From: Colwellia sp.
Lineage (GTDB): Bacteria; Pseudomonadota; Gammaproteobacteria; Enterobacterales; Alteromonadaceae
Length of the DNA stretch: 64,000 nt
Assembly: GCA_002733765.1 (NCBI GenBank)
Contig: NVWU01000005.1
Location: forward strand, 163,877-227,876
Reading direction: 5' to 3'
Shown here: piece by piece, positions 37,988 through 47,492 of the stretch
How positions within the stretch are numbered: position 1 is the stretch's first letter
How the letters are laid out: each line of letters begins with the position of its first letter
Program-made: the position numbers and the translations under genes
Notes under the pieces: model-generated
Seen by the model: the letters and a program-made list of their open reading frames with translations, nothing else
The model's database searches: none
What the model was told of the DNA's origin: nothing

Positions 37988-38635
37988 ATGAAGAAAATGC
38001 AGCAATTATTTATGGTATTGTTAATGCCAATTTTCGCCTTTTCAATCACCGCTTGTGCTGAAAAATATACTGAAGGTAAACAATACACTAAAGTAAATGA
38101 AACCATTTCGGCTCACGCTGAAGTACGAGAGTATTTTTCATTTTACTGTCCGCACTGCCTACGTTTTGAACCTTTTATGGAAACCGTTAAAAAGAGCTTA
38201 CCTGAAGGCGTAAAATTTGAACGTAATCATGTAGATTTTTTACGTGCCGCATCACCGAAAATACAAGCCATGTTAACTAAATCAGTTGTTGTTGCTGAGC
38301 AATTAGGGTTGGATGAAAAATTAGTCGGCGCGGTATTTAACTATATTCAAATACAACGAGCGGTTATTACCTCAGAAAAAGATATTCGTAATATTTTTGT
38401 TTTAAATGGTGCTGACGGTGATAAATTTGATAAATTAATGAAAAGCTTTAGCGTTAGCAGTAAAGCTAAATCGATGAAAAAGAATCAAGATACCATGTCT
38501 AAAAAAGGCGCTTTGAAAGGTGTGCCAACCATTATTGTTAATGGTAAATACCGCATTAATACACAAGAGCTAGATAAAAATAATTTTGAGCAAGATTACC
38601 AAAATTTAATTAAGCATTTATTAACATTGAAGTAA
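37988..38635 (+). CDS. dsbA: Periplasmic thiol:disulfide interchange protein DsbA
   Basis: This 215-residue protein introduces disulfides into exported proteins. The active site CPHC is at residues 54-57 and the cis-proline loop is KGVPTIIVNGKY. The export signal ends FSITACAEKY. ITAC at residues 20-23 satisfies a lipobox, while ACA also fits signal peptidase I, so it may be either a lipoprotein or soluble. Its place after srkA is conserved in enterobacteria and supports the assignment. DsbB would be the oxidising partner and is not in the window. Confidence 0.93.
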   Translation: MKKMQQLFMVLLMPIFAFSITACAEKYTEGKQYTKVNETISAHAEVREYFSFYCPHCLRFEPFMETVKKSLPEGVKFERNHVDFLRAASPKIQAMLTKSVVVAEQLGLDEKLVGAVFNYIQIQRAVITSEKDIRNIFVLNGADGDKFDKLMKSFSVSSKAKSMKKNQDTMSKKGALKGVPTIIVNGKYRINTQELDKNNFEQDYQNLIKHLLTLK

Positions 38636-38718
38636 TAATGCAATAAAGATTACAAGTGACGAAGAAGAGCTAACGAACGGTTATTTCGACTTTGTCACAA
38701 AATATACTGATTATAAAC

Positions 38719-38796
38719 GGCCAATAATTCATCTCGTTTCGATGACAAATTATTGGCCAAGTAAAGGCATATCTACTGAGAGACATCTCCCAGTAG
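38719..38796. other. Two hairpins between convergent dsbA and LysR genes
   Basis: GGCCAATAATT (38719-38729) pairs exactly with 38748-38758. A second, imperfect hairpin with CTACTG/CAGTAG ends spans 38773-38796. They lie between genes that face each other and probably help end transcription, though neither is followed by a clear T-run. Confidence 0.5.
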
Positions 38797-38864
38797 AAGC
38801 TAAAAACTAGCAGGATATCAGCTTTAAAATACTGCAGAATTAATCCCTGAAACTAAGTAAGGCA

Positions 38865-39770
38865 TTACTCATCAATCCTAACATCATCAAGTAACATATC
38901 ACGAAACGCTTTAATATCTTTATGCCTTTTATTACTATATTGCGGCTCTATTAAGCAAAAGGTGGCTGAAGTATTTAATTCATGCTTACTTGGTTTAACT
39001 AAAGTGCCTTTATTTAAATAGTCATCTACTAATGCACCCCATCCTAGGGCTATGCCTTGACCATTTACTGCGGCCTGCAATAACATTGAATAGTTATTAA
39101 TGCTCACTTTGCTTCTTAGTGTTGTCGGACGAAGCCCTACCTGCTTAAACCATTGTGACCAGGTAAGCCAATCATGCTGTGAATCATCAAGGTTTAGCAA
39201 GTTGTTAGAAAAAAGCTCCTTTTCATCAGAAAAAGGACTAATATGAGCCAAATATTCAGGACTACATACCGGAAAAACTGTCTCAGAAAATAATTTAGTA
39301 ACACGCATATTTGTTGGTGGGGTACGACAATAAAATAGACAAAAGTCGCTATCCATACTTTTATAATCAACGAGATGATCGACGGTTAGAATACGTAAAT
39401 CAATATTATGATTCTTCTGAAATTGGGCTACTTTTGGCAGTAACCACAATGTTGCCATCGCACTACTAGTAGTCACTATTAGCTGTTTAGCACCTTTATA
39501 TTTCTTGATTTCAGCCGTCGACTGGGCAATATTCTGCAGATTGATAGAGATAGAGCCGTAGTAAGTAGAGCCTATAGTTGTAAGGCTAATTGTTCTATTT
39601 TTCCTAACAAATAAAGGGTAACCAATGTAGTCTTCTAAATTCTGAACTTGTCGACTAATAGCCCCTTGAGTTACATTTAATTCAGCACCTGCTTGCGTAA
39701 AACTTAAGTGGCGAGCTGCGGCCTCAAATGCGACTAAACTATTAAGTGGCGGTAAGGGGGTTATTTTCAT
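38865..39770 (-). CDS. LysR-family regulator, GcvA type
   Basis: This 301-residue protein has an N-terminal winged HTH (LNSLVAFEAAARHLSFTQAGAELNVTQGAISRQVQNLE) whose PLPPLNSLVAFEAAARH start is typical of the GcvA-like group, and a C-terminal periplasmic-binding-type effector domain (QAAVNGQGIALGWGALVDDYL). GcvA-type regulators often control glycine, serine or one-carbon genes. It lies close to fdhA and the serine dehydratase relic, which would suit such a role, but the target and the effector are not shown. Confidence 0.88.
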   Translation of the reverse strand: MKITPLPPLNSLVAFEAAARHLSFTQAGAELNVTQGAISRQVQNLEDYIGYPLFVRKNRTISLTTIGSTYYGSISINLQNIAQSTAEIKKYKGAKQLIVTTSSAMATLWLLPKVAQFQKNHNIDLRILTVDHLVDYKSMDSDFCLFYCRTPPTNMRVTKLFSETVFPVCSPEYLAHISPFSDEKELFSNNLLNLDDSQHDWLTWSQWFKQVGLRPTTLRSKVSINNYSMLLQAAVNGQGIALGWGALVDDYLNKGTLVKPSKHELNTSATFCLIEPQYSNKRHKDIKAFRDMLLDDVRIDE

Positions 39771-40044
39771 TTAACCATCCATTGAATTTCAATTACTGAA
39801 TGATTTATGCTGATAAATGTACTGTACTGTATGTAACGGCTATTAATATAAGAACTATTTGAGCATTTCAGCTCATTCATAGGTATCATTTTATTCTTTC
39901 CAATAGTTGATAATATTTCTTCTACGCGACAATCTAAATAGTTAACTCAATAATGACAAGAAATATCAAAGGATTTTTAATATTGGAATCAGCTATAGCT
40001 CTTTATTGCTCAGTTGTTTATAACTAATTATATAAATTTTTTTG

Positions 40045-40073
40045 AAAAAAATAGCTAGTATAACAACTAGCCA
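40045..40073 (-). terminator. Rho-independent terminator downstream of the porin gene
   Basis: The stem TGGCTAGT/ACTAGCTA (40066-40073 and 40052-40059, one G-T pair) is followed on the minus strand by a run of seven T. It lies 76 bases after the porin stop. The rest of 39771-40148 holds nothing else I recognise. Confidence 0.75.
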
Positions 40074-40148
40074 TTTAATCTAAGAAATTAAAGCCACCAT
40101 GCAAATGTAGGTGGATTTAATGTTCGGCGTAAATCAATAAGTTATCGA

Positions 40149-41375
40149 TTAAAAATAATAGCCGATATTGATGTTTAATCGCTTATTCCAATCATCATCA
40201 TTGCCAACTAAAGTACCACCGATAAATGGTTGGTTTTTTGCGACAACAAAGTCAACATAGGCGTAAACGCCACCAGCACTAATCGCAACACCGGTTACAT
40301 TCATTGTTGTATCGTCTAATCCGCCTGATTTATTAGTGATTAAGTTGTAATCGTTATAGTAAGTTAAGTTAGTGATAGCTCCGATAGACACTGACTGACT
40401 GTAAGACAGGTTAAGGTTATACGATGAAGCTTCCGCTGGAATAGTGTCAGTGAATGCCCAAGCACCTACAGCGACAGCGTCAGAGCCGTTATCTAGATCA
40501 TATTCATAATCTGAATACTGGAACATAATACCGATGTTATCAATTTTGCTCTTTACATGAAAAGCGTATGCAGTGTGGTCGCCGACAGAGCCTGCACCTG
40601 AGCCACCTTCGAGATCACCTGATAGCAATGATAAACCCACTTCCGTATTAGAGAAGAAATTATAAGAATATCTCAAGTTTAGGGTATTACTCTCGCCCAT
40701 TGCTTGAGCAGGATCACTGTAAATACCTTCGCCACCATCAAAATCACGAATGCCAATTACATCGTAGGAATAGCGATGGGTTTTATCACCTGAATAACCA
40801 TCAACACCACCTTTCTCGTCATTTAAGAAATAGGCAACACGGATATCATGTTTGCCATACTTACCGATCATCGAGATACCTGAATCATAGTCATCTTCAA
40901 TACCAGCATAATAACCAGAGCTAAAGAAGAAACTATTTGAATTATAGTTTAGGTTACCAAAAGGAACTTGAGTAATACCAACTTGTCCTTCCCAATTGTC
41001 GCTGAACTGGTAGCCAACATAGGCGTGGTGAACCACATTCATGTATTGATACCAGCGATATTGAGCTGACAATGTGACATCGCCAATGCTACCGTTTACA
41101 TCAAGACGAAAGGTGTCAAAATCAAAATCGCCACCGCGATCTTTATTGGCGTCATTGTAATCTTCATAGCTATACTGAAAACGTACGGCACCGCCAACTT
41201 TTATTTTTGGCTTTAAAGAAGATATAGCCTTCTTATCTTCTTTAAGATCTGTTTTTAGTTGATTGATTTGTTTTTGCAGCTCATCAATTTTTTGTGTATC
41301 TGAGAGTGAGTCATCAGCCCAAGCTGATGTAGAAGTGGCTAAAAGTAAACCTAGTAAGGGTGTAATTTTTTTCAT
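40149..41375 (-). CDS. Outer-membrane porin with N-terminal coiled coil
   Basis: This 408-residue protein has a Sec signal ending TSTSAWA-D, a short periplasmic coiled coil (DTQKIDELQKQINQLKTDLKEDKKA), then an amphipathic beta-barrel with many alternating aromatic strands and a C-terminal Phe (LNINIGYYF), the signal for BAM insertion. The layout resembles phosphate-selective or OprP-like trimeric porins in which the coiled coil may bind peptidoglycan. Substrate is unknown. It lies between a LysR regulator and fdhA. The upstream region (41376-41808) shows no recognisable features. Confidence 0.87.
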   Translation of the reverse strand: MKKITPLLGLLLATSTSAWADDSLSDTQKIDELQKQINQLKTDLKEDKKAISSLKPKIKVGGAVRFQYSYEDYNDANKDRGGDFDFDTFRLDVNGSIGDVTLSAQYRWYQYMNVVHHAYVGYQFSDNWEGQVGITQVPFGNLNYNSNSFFFSSGYYAGIEDDYDSGISMIGKYGKHDIRVAYFLNDEKGGVDGYSGDKTHRYSYDVIGIRDFDGGEGIYSDPAQAMGESNTLNLRYSYNFFSNTEVGLSLLSGDLEGGSGAGSVGDHTAYAFHVKSKIDNIGIMFQYSDYEYDLDNGSDAVAVGAWAFTDTIPAEASSYNLNLSYSQSVSIGAITNLTYYNDYNLITNKSGGLDDTTMNVTGVAISAGGVYAYVDFVVAKNQPFIGGTLVGNDDDWNKRLNINIGYYF

Positions 41376-41808
41376 TTTATATATCCCATAAATTGTTATG
41401 TCATTATTTTTTTAGTGTGATAACGCGTTTGTGAATTTAAATTTAATCATTAATAAATCCCTATTTACTACACACTGTTATCATTCATCGAATATACCTC
41501 TAAAAGACATCAACATGCTTAAGATCGACACTGTCTAAAATTAAGGTATAGGAAATACTATGATGCCGATTGGTCAATATTGTTGTTTTTAATATCGATG
41601 ATTGCGATGTATCTCAGGGGCTATTGAAAATTAGAGATTGTTTTTGTAGTGGTTTGTTCTGTGTTTATACAAGGCAGAGCCTTTATTATGTGATCGCTCA
41701 GGGCAATATTCTCCTGTAATGTCTAATAAAATAATTGAATTCTCCAGACCTAATGTATGGAGTAATAAATTTGTTATCACACAAAAAACATTAAAAAGAG
41801 TCCTTGTT

Positions 41809-41889
41809 ATGGAGAGTACTATAGTTGACGTCGATTTAGCAAAAAAGTTATTCAAGTTTATATTTATACTAATAGCTAAATTGATGTGA
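41809..41889 (+). pseudogene. Possible IS110-type transposase stub
   Basis: The frame begins MESTIVDVDLAKKLFKF and stops after 26 residues. TIVDVDLAKKLF resembles the beginning of IS110-family DEDD transposases (compare TIGLDVAKRFF at 11800). The rest of the element is gone, and the bases up to the fdhA terminator hold nothing else recognisable. The match is short, so the call is tentative. Confidence 0.4.
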
Positions 41890-42255
41890 TCTTTTCTTGT
41901 TTATTGCCGTTGTAATAACCACCTAAACCTTATTATATAAAGTTTACGGTTTGTTGGGGAGTCTTTACTTAAAATGACTAGGCTATACATTACTCATCGC
42001 AATTAAAACGTTTTACTCTTCTTTAAAAGTCTGAACTTCAGTTCATGGTGTTTTAGGAAAATACCTATAAAAATAATCAGGTGAATGTTTAATCGTCGAT
42101 TTACCTAAAGACAGCTATCTACCTGATTTTAAAATTTAGTAATCCTTTATATTCGCTAAAGTTGACTTTAGTCAAATGCATAGACATCTAATGCCAAGCT
42201 ATTATTCTATTTGGTCTAAGTTAGCGTCCTGATTTGATTAATACGATGGAGTGAC

Positions 42256-42284
42256 GAAAACGGCGCATTGAATGCGCCGTTTTC
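42256..42284 (-). terminator. Rho-independent terminator of fdhA
   Basis: GAAAACGGCGCATT (42256-42269) and its complement (42271-42284) form a long GC-rich stem with T-runs on both sides, 16 bases after the fdhA stop. Confidence 0.92.
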
Positions 42285-42300
42285 TATAGGTAAGTTAGGG

Positions 42301-43497
42301 TTATGCCACCATTGAATGAGGGTCGATTACAAATTTTTGTGCGGCGCCTTGATCAAAGGCACTATAACCTTCAGGTGCACCATCGAGTGAAATGACTTGT
42401 ACATTAACTGCTTTGGCTATTTGAACTTTATCCCATAAGATGGCTTGCATTAGGTTGCGATGATATTTCATCACTGGACATTGACCTGTGATGAAATAAT
42501 GTGATTTAGCCCAACCAAGGCCAAAGTTCATACTAAGTTGGCCCGTTTTAGCTGCTTCGGTAGATGCACCCGGATCGCCAGTTACGTAAAGTCCTGGAAT
42601 ACCGATTCCACCACCGGCACGCGTGACCTCCATCATAGTATTAAGTACAATTGCAGGCTGCTCTTTATGATGACTACAGCCGTGACTGTGAGCTTCAAAT
42701 CCAACACAATCTATCGCAGCATCTACTTCAGGAATACCTAATATTTGTTCGATCATATCTGGCACCGTTGCATCTTGACGTAAATCAATGGTTTCACAGC
42801 CAAAGCTACGAGCTTGAGCTAGACGCTCTGGGTTCATATCACCTACAATCACACAAGCGGCACCGAGTAATTGAGACGACGCAGCAGCGGCAAGGCCTAC
42901 AGGTCCAGCACCAGCAATATACACAGTGGCACCAGGGACTACACCAGCCGTTACAGCACCATGATATCCCGTTGGGAAAATATCAGAGAGCATAGTCAAG
43001 TCACGAATTTTTTCTAATGCCTGATCTTTATCAGGAAACTTTAACAGATTGAAGTCGGCATAAGGCACCATCACATATTCAGATTGACCACCAACCCAGC
43101 CGCCCATATCAACGTAACCAAAGGCTGCACCTGCACGACCAGGGTTAACGTTTAAACAAATACCTGTGTTTCCTTCTCGGCAGTTTCGGCAACGGCCACA
43201 AGCAATATTAAAAGGCACAGAGACAATGTCACCAAGGTCTAAAAACTCAACATCACTACCTTTTTCTATGATCATACCTGTAATTTCATGACCTAAAACA
43301 AGGCCAGGTTCAGCGGTAGTACGACCGCGTACCATATGTTGGTCACTGCCACAGATATTGGTGGTAACTACTTTTAAAATAACCCCGTGATTACATTTTC
43401 GGTTGCCAATGGCAAGTTTAGGATAGGCTATATCTTGAATTTCAACACTTCCAGGGCCAGTATAAACAACGCCGCGGTTTCCATGATTTGAACACAT
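42301..43497 (-). CDS. fdhA: Glutathione-independent formaldehyde dehydrogenase
   Basis: This 398-residue zinc alcohol-dehydrogenase-family enzyme oxidises formaldehyde to formate with tightly bound NAD. The start NRGVVYTGPGSVEIQDI, catalytic-zinc Cys in TTNICGSDQHMVRG (C49), GHEITG, structural-zinc cluster CGRCRNCREGNTGIC, the long insertion MLSDIFPTGYHGAVTAGV and AGAGPVGLAAAA match the Pseudomonas type. Such enzymes commonly serve demethylation of sarcosine or glycine betaine. It is monocistronic with its own terminator. Confidence 0.96.
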   Translation of the reverse strand: MCSNHGNRGVVYTGPGSVEIQDIAYPKLAIGNRKCNHGVILKVVTTNICGSDQHMVRGRTTAEPGLVLGHEITGMIIEKGSDVEFLDLGDIVSVPFNIACGRCRNCREGNTGICLNVNPGRAGAAFGYVDMGGWVGGQSEYVMVPYADFNLLKFPDKDQALEKIRDLTMLSDIFPTGYHGAVTAGVVPGATVYIAGAGPVGLAAAASSQLLGAACVIVGDMNPERLAQARSFGCETIDLRQDATVPDMIEQILGIPEVDAAIDCVGFEAHSHGCSHHKEQPAIVLNTMMEVTRAGGGIGIPGLYVTGDPGASTEAAKTGQLSMNFGLGWAKSHYFITGQCPVMKYHRNLMQAILWDKVQIAKAVNVQVISLDGAPEGYSAFDQGAAQKFVIDPHSMVA

Positions 43498-43760
43498 ATC
43501 AAGCTCTCTTGTTGGTTAAATGACACTAACAGCATATTTTAATTATTGCATTGGTCATTAATTAAGGATAAAAGCCAATTTCCTTTGAGTTATTAAAGTA
43601 GTAGTTGGCTAAGGTGAAAAAGCATAAGTCAGAGTAACGTTTTACCATCAATATCAGCATATCTGAAAAAGACATTGGCATGCCTAAAACAGACGAAAGC
43701 TAATTTTAAGATTAATTGTGTTAAAGCAGAAAGCTAATGACAAGGTTTAATGATATTTAA

Positions 43761-44024
43761 CCTGAGCTCTACTTAATAAATATTTTTCTAGATTTTAAAT
43801 ACGATATTGTTGGTGGCGATATTACGACAATAGATGTCGTAGCAACCTATGCAAGCAATAGCCAATATAAGATATTGTTTGGTACATCACAACTTGATGA
43901 TGAGCAAGTTGAAGCCAGTTCAAAAGATATTACAGGCTTTATAGGACAATTAAATGGCAGGCACCAAAGTACTTCCGCTTATTTATTGAATATCCGCATA
44001 ACTAATATGACGACGTTAATTTAG
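43761..44024 (+). pseudogene. Unidentified coding remnant upstream of sdaA
   Basis: A frame of 87 codons runs from directly after a stop at 43758 to TAG at 44022 and has no usable start codon. It reads DFKYDIVGGDITTIDVV then YASNSQYKILFGTSQLDD and so on, with balanced protein-like composition, unlike the surrounding noncoding bases. It is best seen as the C-terminal piece of a lost gene. I do not recognise the family. Confidence 0.45.
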
Positions 44025-44087
44025 CCGTTAGTGATAGCGAACAGTTGGCATGCGTTATAACTTAAATTAAGGTTGCAAGGGAGTTTT

Positions 44088-44903
44088 ATGACTAGTGTTT
44101 TTGACATGTTTAGTATAGGTATTGGGCCATCTAGCTCCCACACCGTTGGCCCGATGCGAGTAGCATTTCGTTTTAGCAAGTTGCTCGAACACAAGAAACT
44201 TTTAGACCGCGTTAGTCACATAAAAACTGAATTTTTTGGCTCTTTGGGGCAAGCAGGAATTGGTCACGGCAGTGGTAAAGCGGTTATCTTAGGTTTAGCC
44301 GGTTTCGAACCAGAAACGATAGATCCTGAAATAATTGATTCATTTCTCTTGCAGGTTGAAACTACCCAGCGTTTATCATTACTTGGCGTACATGACAGTT
44401 GTTTTCCAGTAAAAAATGCCATTACTTTTCATCGTAGAGAAACACTGCCTACCCATGCCAATGCGATGGAGTTGAAAGCTTATAATGGTGATGAACTATT
44501 ACTTAGCCAAATATTCTATTCTCTTGGTGGTGGTTTTATTGTTGATAAAAGAGAAATGGAGTCGTTAGAGACGACTCAAGAAGATAATGCCAATTATTCG
44601 TTGGCCAGCGGTGCTGAATTACTGAATTCATATAAAGGAAACGGTTTTAGTATTTCTGCGCTGATGATGGAAAATTAAAAAGCACTCCTACAGAAGAACA
44701 AGTACGTAGTCAATGAGCAACAACCTGTCATGCGATAAAACGTAGTGTTGAATGGGATTTTGGTACGAAGGCATATTGCTCGGTGGCTCTAGTTACGTCG
44801 CCTAACTTGTGATCTTGTTGTTGGTTTGGTGCAAATACCTTGTATTAAACGAAATGCTATGAGAGTAATAAATGAAATTAAGGCTTCAATATTGGTACTT
44901 TGA
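44088..44903 (+). pseudogene. sdaA: L-serine dehydratase, decayed
   Basis: The first 196 residues (44088-44678) are an intact beta domain of single-chain L-serine dehydratase: SVFDMFSIGIGPSSSHTVGPM, GSLGQAGIGHGSGKAVILGL and SLGGGFIVDKRE. A stop then ends the frame. Beyond it, relics of the same protein persist in broken frames: IKRSVEWD, EGILLGG and, at 44805-44903, TCDLVVGLVQIPCIKRNAMRV, which matches the iron-sulfur Cys region near the C-terminus. Most of the catalytic domain between these blocks is deleted. The enzyme, which would turn serine into pyruvate and ammonia, cannot work. The start is ATG at 44088 behind AAGGGAG. Confidence 0.88.
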
Positions 44904-45125
44904 GGTGACGCTAACCAAAAATTATGGCTAGGTAATGTAATGATTTTATTTGGTATTTATACAGTTTTAATAGATTGCTTAGTTACTCTGATTACGATTA
45001 GATAGCCGACTATTTCTTTTCTGATAATGAGACTTAGTGATTATTCTGAAATTTTTTCCAGAGTCGAGAATATCTATTTTATTTTCAATTAATATTATCA
45101 GTATTATTTAAGGGTAATAAATAAA

Positions 45126-45755
45126 ATGAGTAGACAAAATAACATTGAGGTTTATCCGTCAATGGTTGTATCAGATAACAAAGAGAATGTTCGAATCGTA
45201 GAAAAAATTACTATTGGTACACAGCTTAGAGCTATCCGCACAAGTAACAAGTTAACCCTTGATGAAACCAGTAAACTGACAGGGTTAGCGCGTTCAACGT
45301 TATCAAAAATAGAAAATGATCAGACATCTCCCACCTTTACCGTGATGAAAAAATTAGCTTCGGGTTTTAATATTGAACTGCCTCAATTATTTACAAAACC
45401 AAAGGTGCTGCAAACTATAGGACGTCGCGATTTAACCTTACGTGATACAGGTAAAATTCATGTAACGTCTACTTACGGACATGAACTATTGGCTACACAG
45501 TTTAGTAAAAAGAAAATGATACCGTATAAAAGTCGCATTTACGCTAGGTGTTTTGATGACTTTAGTGAATGGGTAAGACACGACGGTGAAGAATTTTTGT
45601 TAGTACTGGAAGGGGAGATTCAATTTATTTCTGAATTTTATGAAGCGATAACATTAACAAAAGGTGACAACGTATATTATGACGCAACCATGGGACATTT
45701 AATCATTTCAGTCAGTGAAGAAGATGCCTTAATCTTGTGGGTAAGTGCAAAATAA
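45126..45755 (+). CDS. XRE-family regulator with cupin domain
   Basis: This 209-residue protein has an HTH_XRE domain at about residues 30-85 (LRAIRTSNKLTLDETSKLTGLARSTLSKIENDQTSPTFTVMKKLA) and a C-terminal cupin (GEEFLLVLEGEIQFISEFYEAITLTKGDNVYYDATMGHLIIS). Relatives of this architecture control amino-acid, polyamine or betaine catabolism, with a small ligand bound in the cupin. It follows the sdaA relic on the same strand, so it may be the surviving regulator of that lost function. Confidence 0.88.
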   Translation: MSRQNNIEVYPSMVVSDNKENVRIVEKITIGTQLRAIRTSNKLTLDETSKLTGLARSTLSKIENDQTSPTFTVMKKLASGFNIELPQLFTKPKVLQTIGRRDLTLRDTGKIHVTSTYGHELLATQFSKKKMIPYKSRIYARCFDDFSEWVRHDGEEFLLVLEGEIQFISEFYEAITLTKGDNVYYDATMGHLIISVSEEDALILWVSAK

Positions 45756-45906
45756 AATTAAAGGTTTTTATTATATTAGAACACAGTAACCCATTGAAAA
45801 ACATGAAGTAAATAGATTGAATTTCAAATTAAATGTTTATATTAAAAAATTAAACTTCTCACTATAGATAATGTAAAAAAGTTGTTTTTTTCAATGGTAT
45901 ATAGGG

Positions 45907-47460
45907 TTATTTAGCCTTTGTTTTATCAGAGCATTGAGCAATAACTTTATCTTCTCCTTCTTGTTTTTCTTGTACAATTTTCACATCAAACTGCCATAAA
46001 TAATGTAAGTGTTTAAGTACTTCATCTTTAGAGTCTCCTAGTTCAATACCATTGTGTGGTATATAACGTAGAGTAAGTGATCTATCGCCATCGATATTCG
46101 CGTCAATAATTTGAATATTAACCTCTAAATTGCTGAGATTGTATTGGTCAGACAATTTATGCCTAATTTTTTTATAACCTTGTTCATTATGTATTGCACC
46201 GATTTCGACATAGTTATTCTTTTCATCATCATGAATATGAAATAATTTAAAATCACGAATAAGTTTTGGTGATAAATATTGGCTTATAAAGCTTTCATCT
46301 TTGAAGTTTTCCATAGCAAAATGCAAAGTGTCCAACCAATTACTACCCGCAATTTCAGGAAAAAATTCTTTATCTTCCTCCGTTGGATGCTCACAAATAC
46401 GCCTGATATCAATAAACATATTAAAACCCAAAGCATAAGGATTAATGCCTGAATAATATTTACTATTATATTCTTGCTGGGCAACTACATTGGTATGACT
46501 ATGTAAAAACTCCAACATAAATTTATCGGTGACCAAGCCTTCATCATAAAGATGGTTTAATATAGTGTAATGCCAAAAACATGCCCAACCTTCATTCATT
46601 ACTTGAGTTTGTTTTTGAGGATAGAAATATTGAGAAATTTTTCTGACTATTCTTACTATTTCTCGTTGCCAAGGCTTTAGTAAGGGAGCATTTTTTTCAA
46701 TAAAGTAAAGTATGTTTTCTTGCGGCTCTGAAGGGAATTTATACTTATGTTCATTGTCGTCATTATTGTCTTTATTGGTATTCGGCACAGTTCGCCACAA
46801 CATATTAACTTGAGACTGTAGGTATTTTTCCCGTTCTTCTTGACGCTTTAGTTCTTCATCAAGAGAAATTTTTTGTGGTCGCTTGTAGCGATCTACACCA
46901 TGGTTCATTAAAGCGTGGCAGGCATCTAGTGTTGCTTCTACTTCATCTATACCGTGTTTATTCTCGCACTCGGCAATATAGTTTTTTGCAAAAAGTAAAT
47001 AATCGATAATAGAGCTAGCATCCGTCCAAGATTTAAATAAATAATTTCCTTTGAAAAATGAATTATGACCATAGCAAGCATGAGCTATAACTAATGCTTG
47101 CATTGGCATGGTGTTTTCCTCCATTAAATAGGAAATACATGGGCTAGAATTGATCACTATTTCATAGGCTAAACCCATTTGTCCGCGCTTGTATGTTTGC
47201 TCTGTTTGGATGAATTTTTTACCAAATGTCCAGTGGTTATAACCAATAGGCATCCCAACGCCAGCATACGCATCCATCATTTGCTCGGCGGTAATTACCT
47301 CTATTTGATTTGTGTAAGTATCTAGTCGGTAATGTTTAGCGACACGTGCTATTTCAGTTTGATATTGCTCTAGTAACTCGAAGGTCCAATCTGGACAATC
47401 GTTTAATGGTGTTACTTGCGGAGTCACTTTTGAAGAGTCTTTTTTATTTACTGTTACCAT
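45907..47460 (-). CDS. SpoVR-family protein
   Basis: This 517-residue cytoplasmic protein carries the SpoVR marks WTFELLEQYQTEIARVAKHYRLDTY, MPIGYNHWTFGKKF, AHACYGHNSFFKGNYLF, MNEGWACFWHYTILNHLYDEG and NPYALGFNMFIDIRRICEHP. It is the E. coli YcgB type. It stands last in a block with the vWA protein and PrkA kinase (32 and 81 bases apart), which are co-conserved and stationary-phase/stress linked. Biochemical function is unresolved. The ribosome binding site is AGGTG six bases before the ATG. Confidence 0.94.
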   Translation of the reverse strand: MVTVNKKDSSKVTPQVTPLNDCPDWTFELLEQYQTEIARVAKHYRLDTYTNQIEVITAEQMMDAYAGVGMPIGYNHWTFGKKFIQTEQTYKRGQMGLAYEIVINSSPCISYLMEENTMPMQALVIAHACYGHNSFFKGNYLFKSWTDASSIIDYLLFAKNYIAECENKHGIDEVEATLDACHALMNHGVDRYKRPQKISLDEELKRQEEREKYLQSQVNMLWRTVPNTNKDNNDDNEHKYKFPSEPQENILYFIEKNAPLLKPWQREIVRIVRKISQYFYPQKQTQVMNEGWACFWHYTILNHLYDEGLVTDKFMLEFLHSHTNVVAQQEYNSKYYSGINPYALGFNMFIDIRRICEHPTEEDKEFFPEIAGSNWLDTLHFAMENFKDESFISQYLSPKLIRDFKLFHIHDDEKNNYVEIGAIHNEQGYKKIRHKLSDQYNLSNLEVNIQIIDANIDGDRSLTLRYIPHNGIELGDSKDEVLKHLHYLWQFDVKIVQEKQEGEDKVIAQCSDKTKAK

Positions 47461-47492
47461 AATTTCACCTATCTACTTTACACTAACCACAT

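Noticed and set aside
41631..41855. Minus-strand frame of 74 residues between porin and fdhA
   Set aside because: No ribosome binding site or family; it overlaps the plus-strand IS110-like stub.
42538..42995. Two plus-strand frames inside fdhA
   Set aside because: Antisense shadows rich in His and Gln that arise from the fdhA codon pattern.
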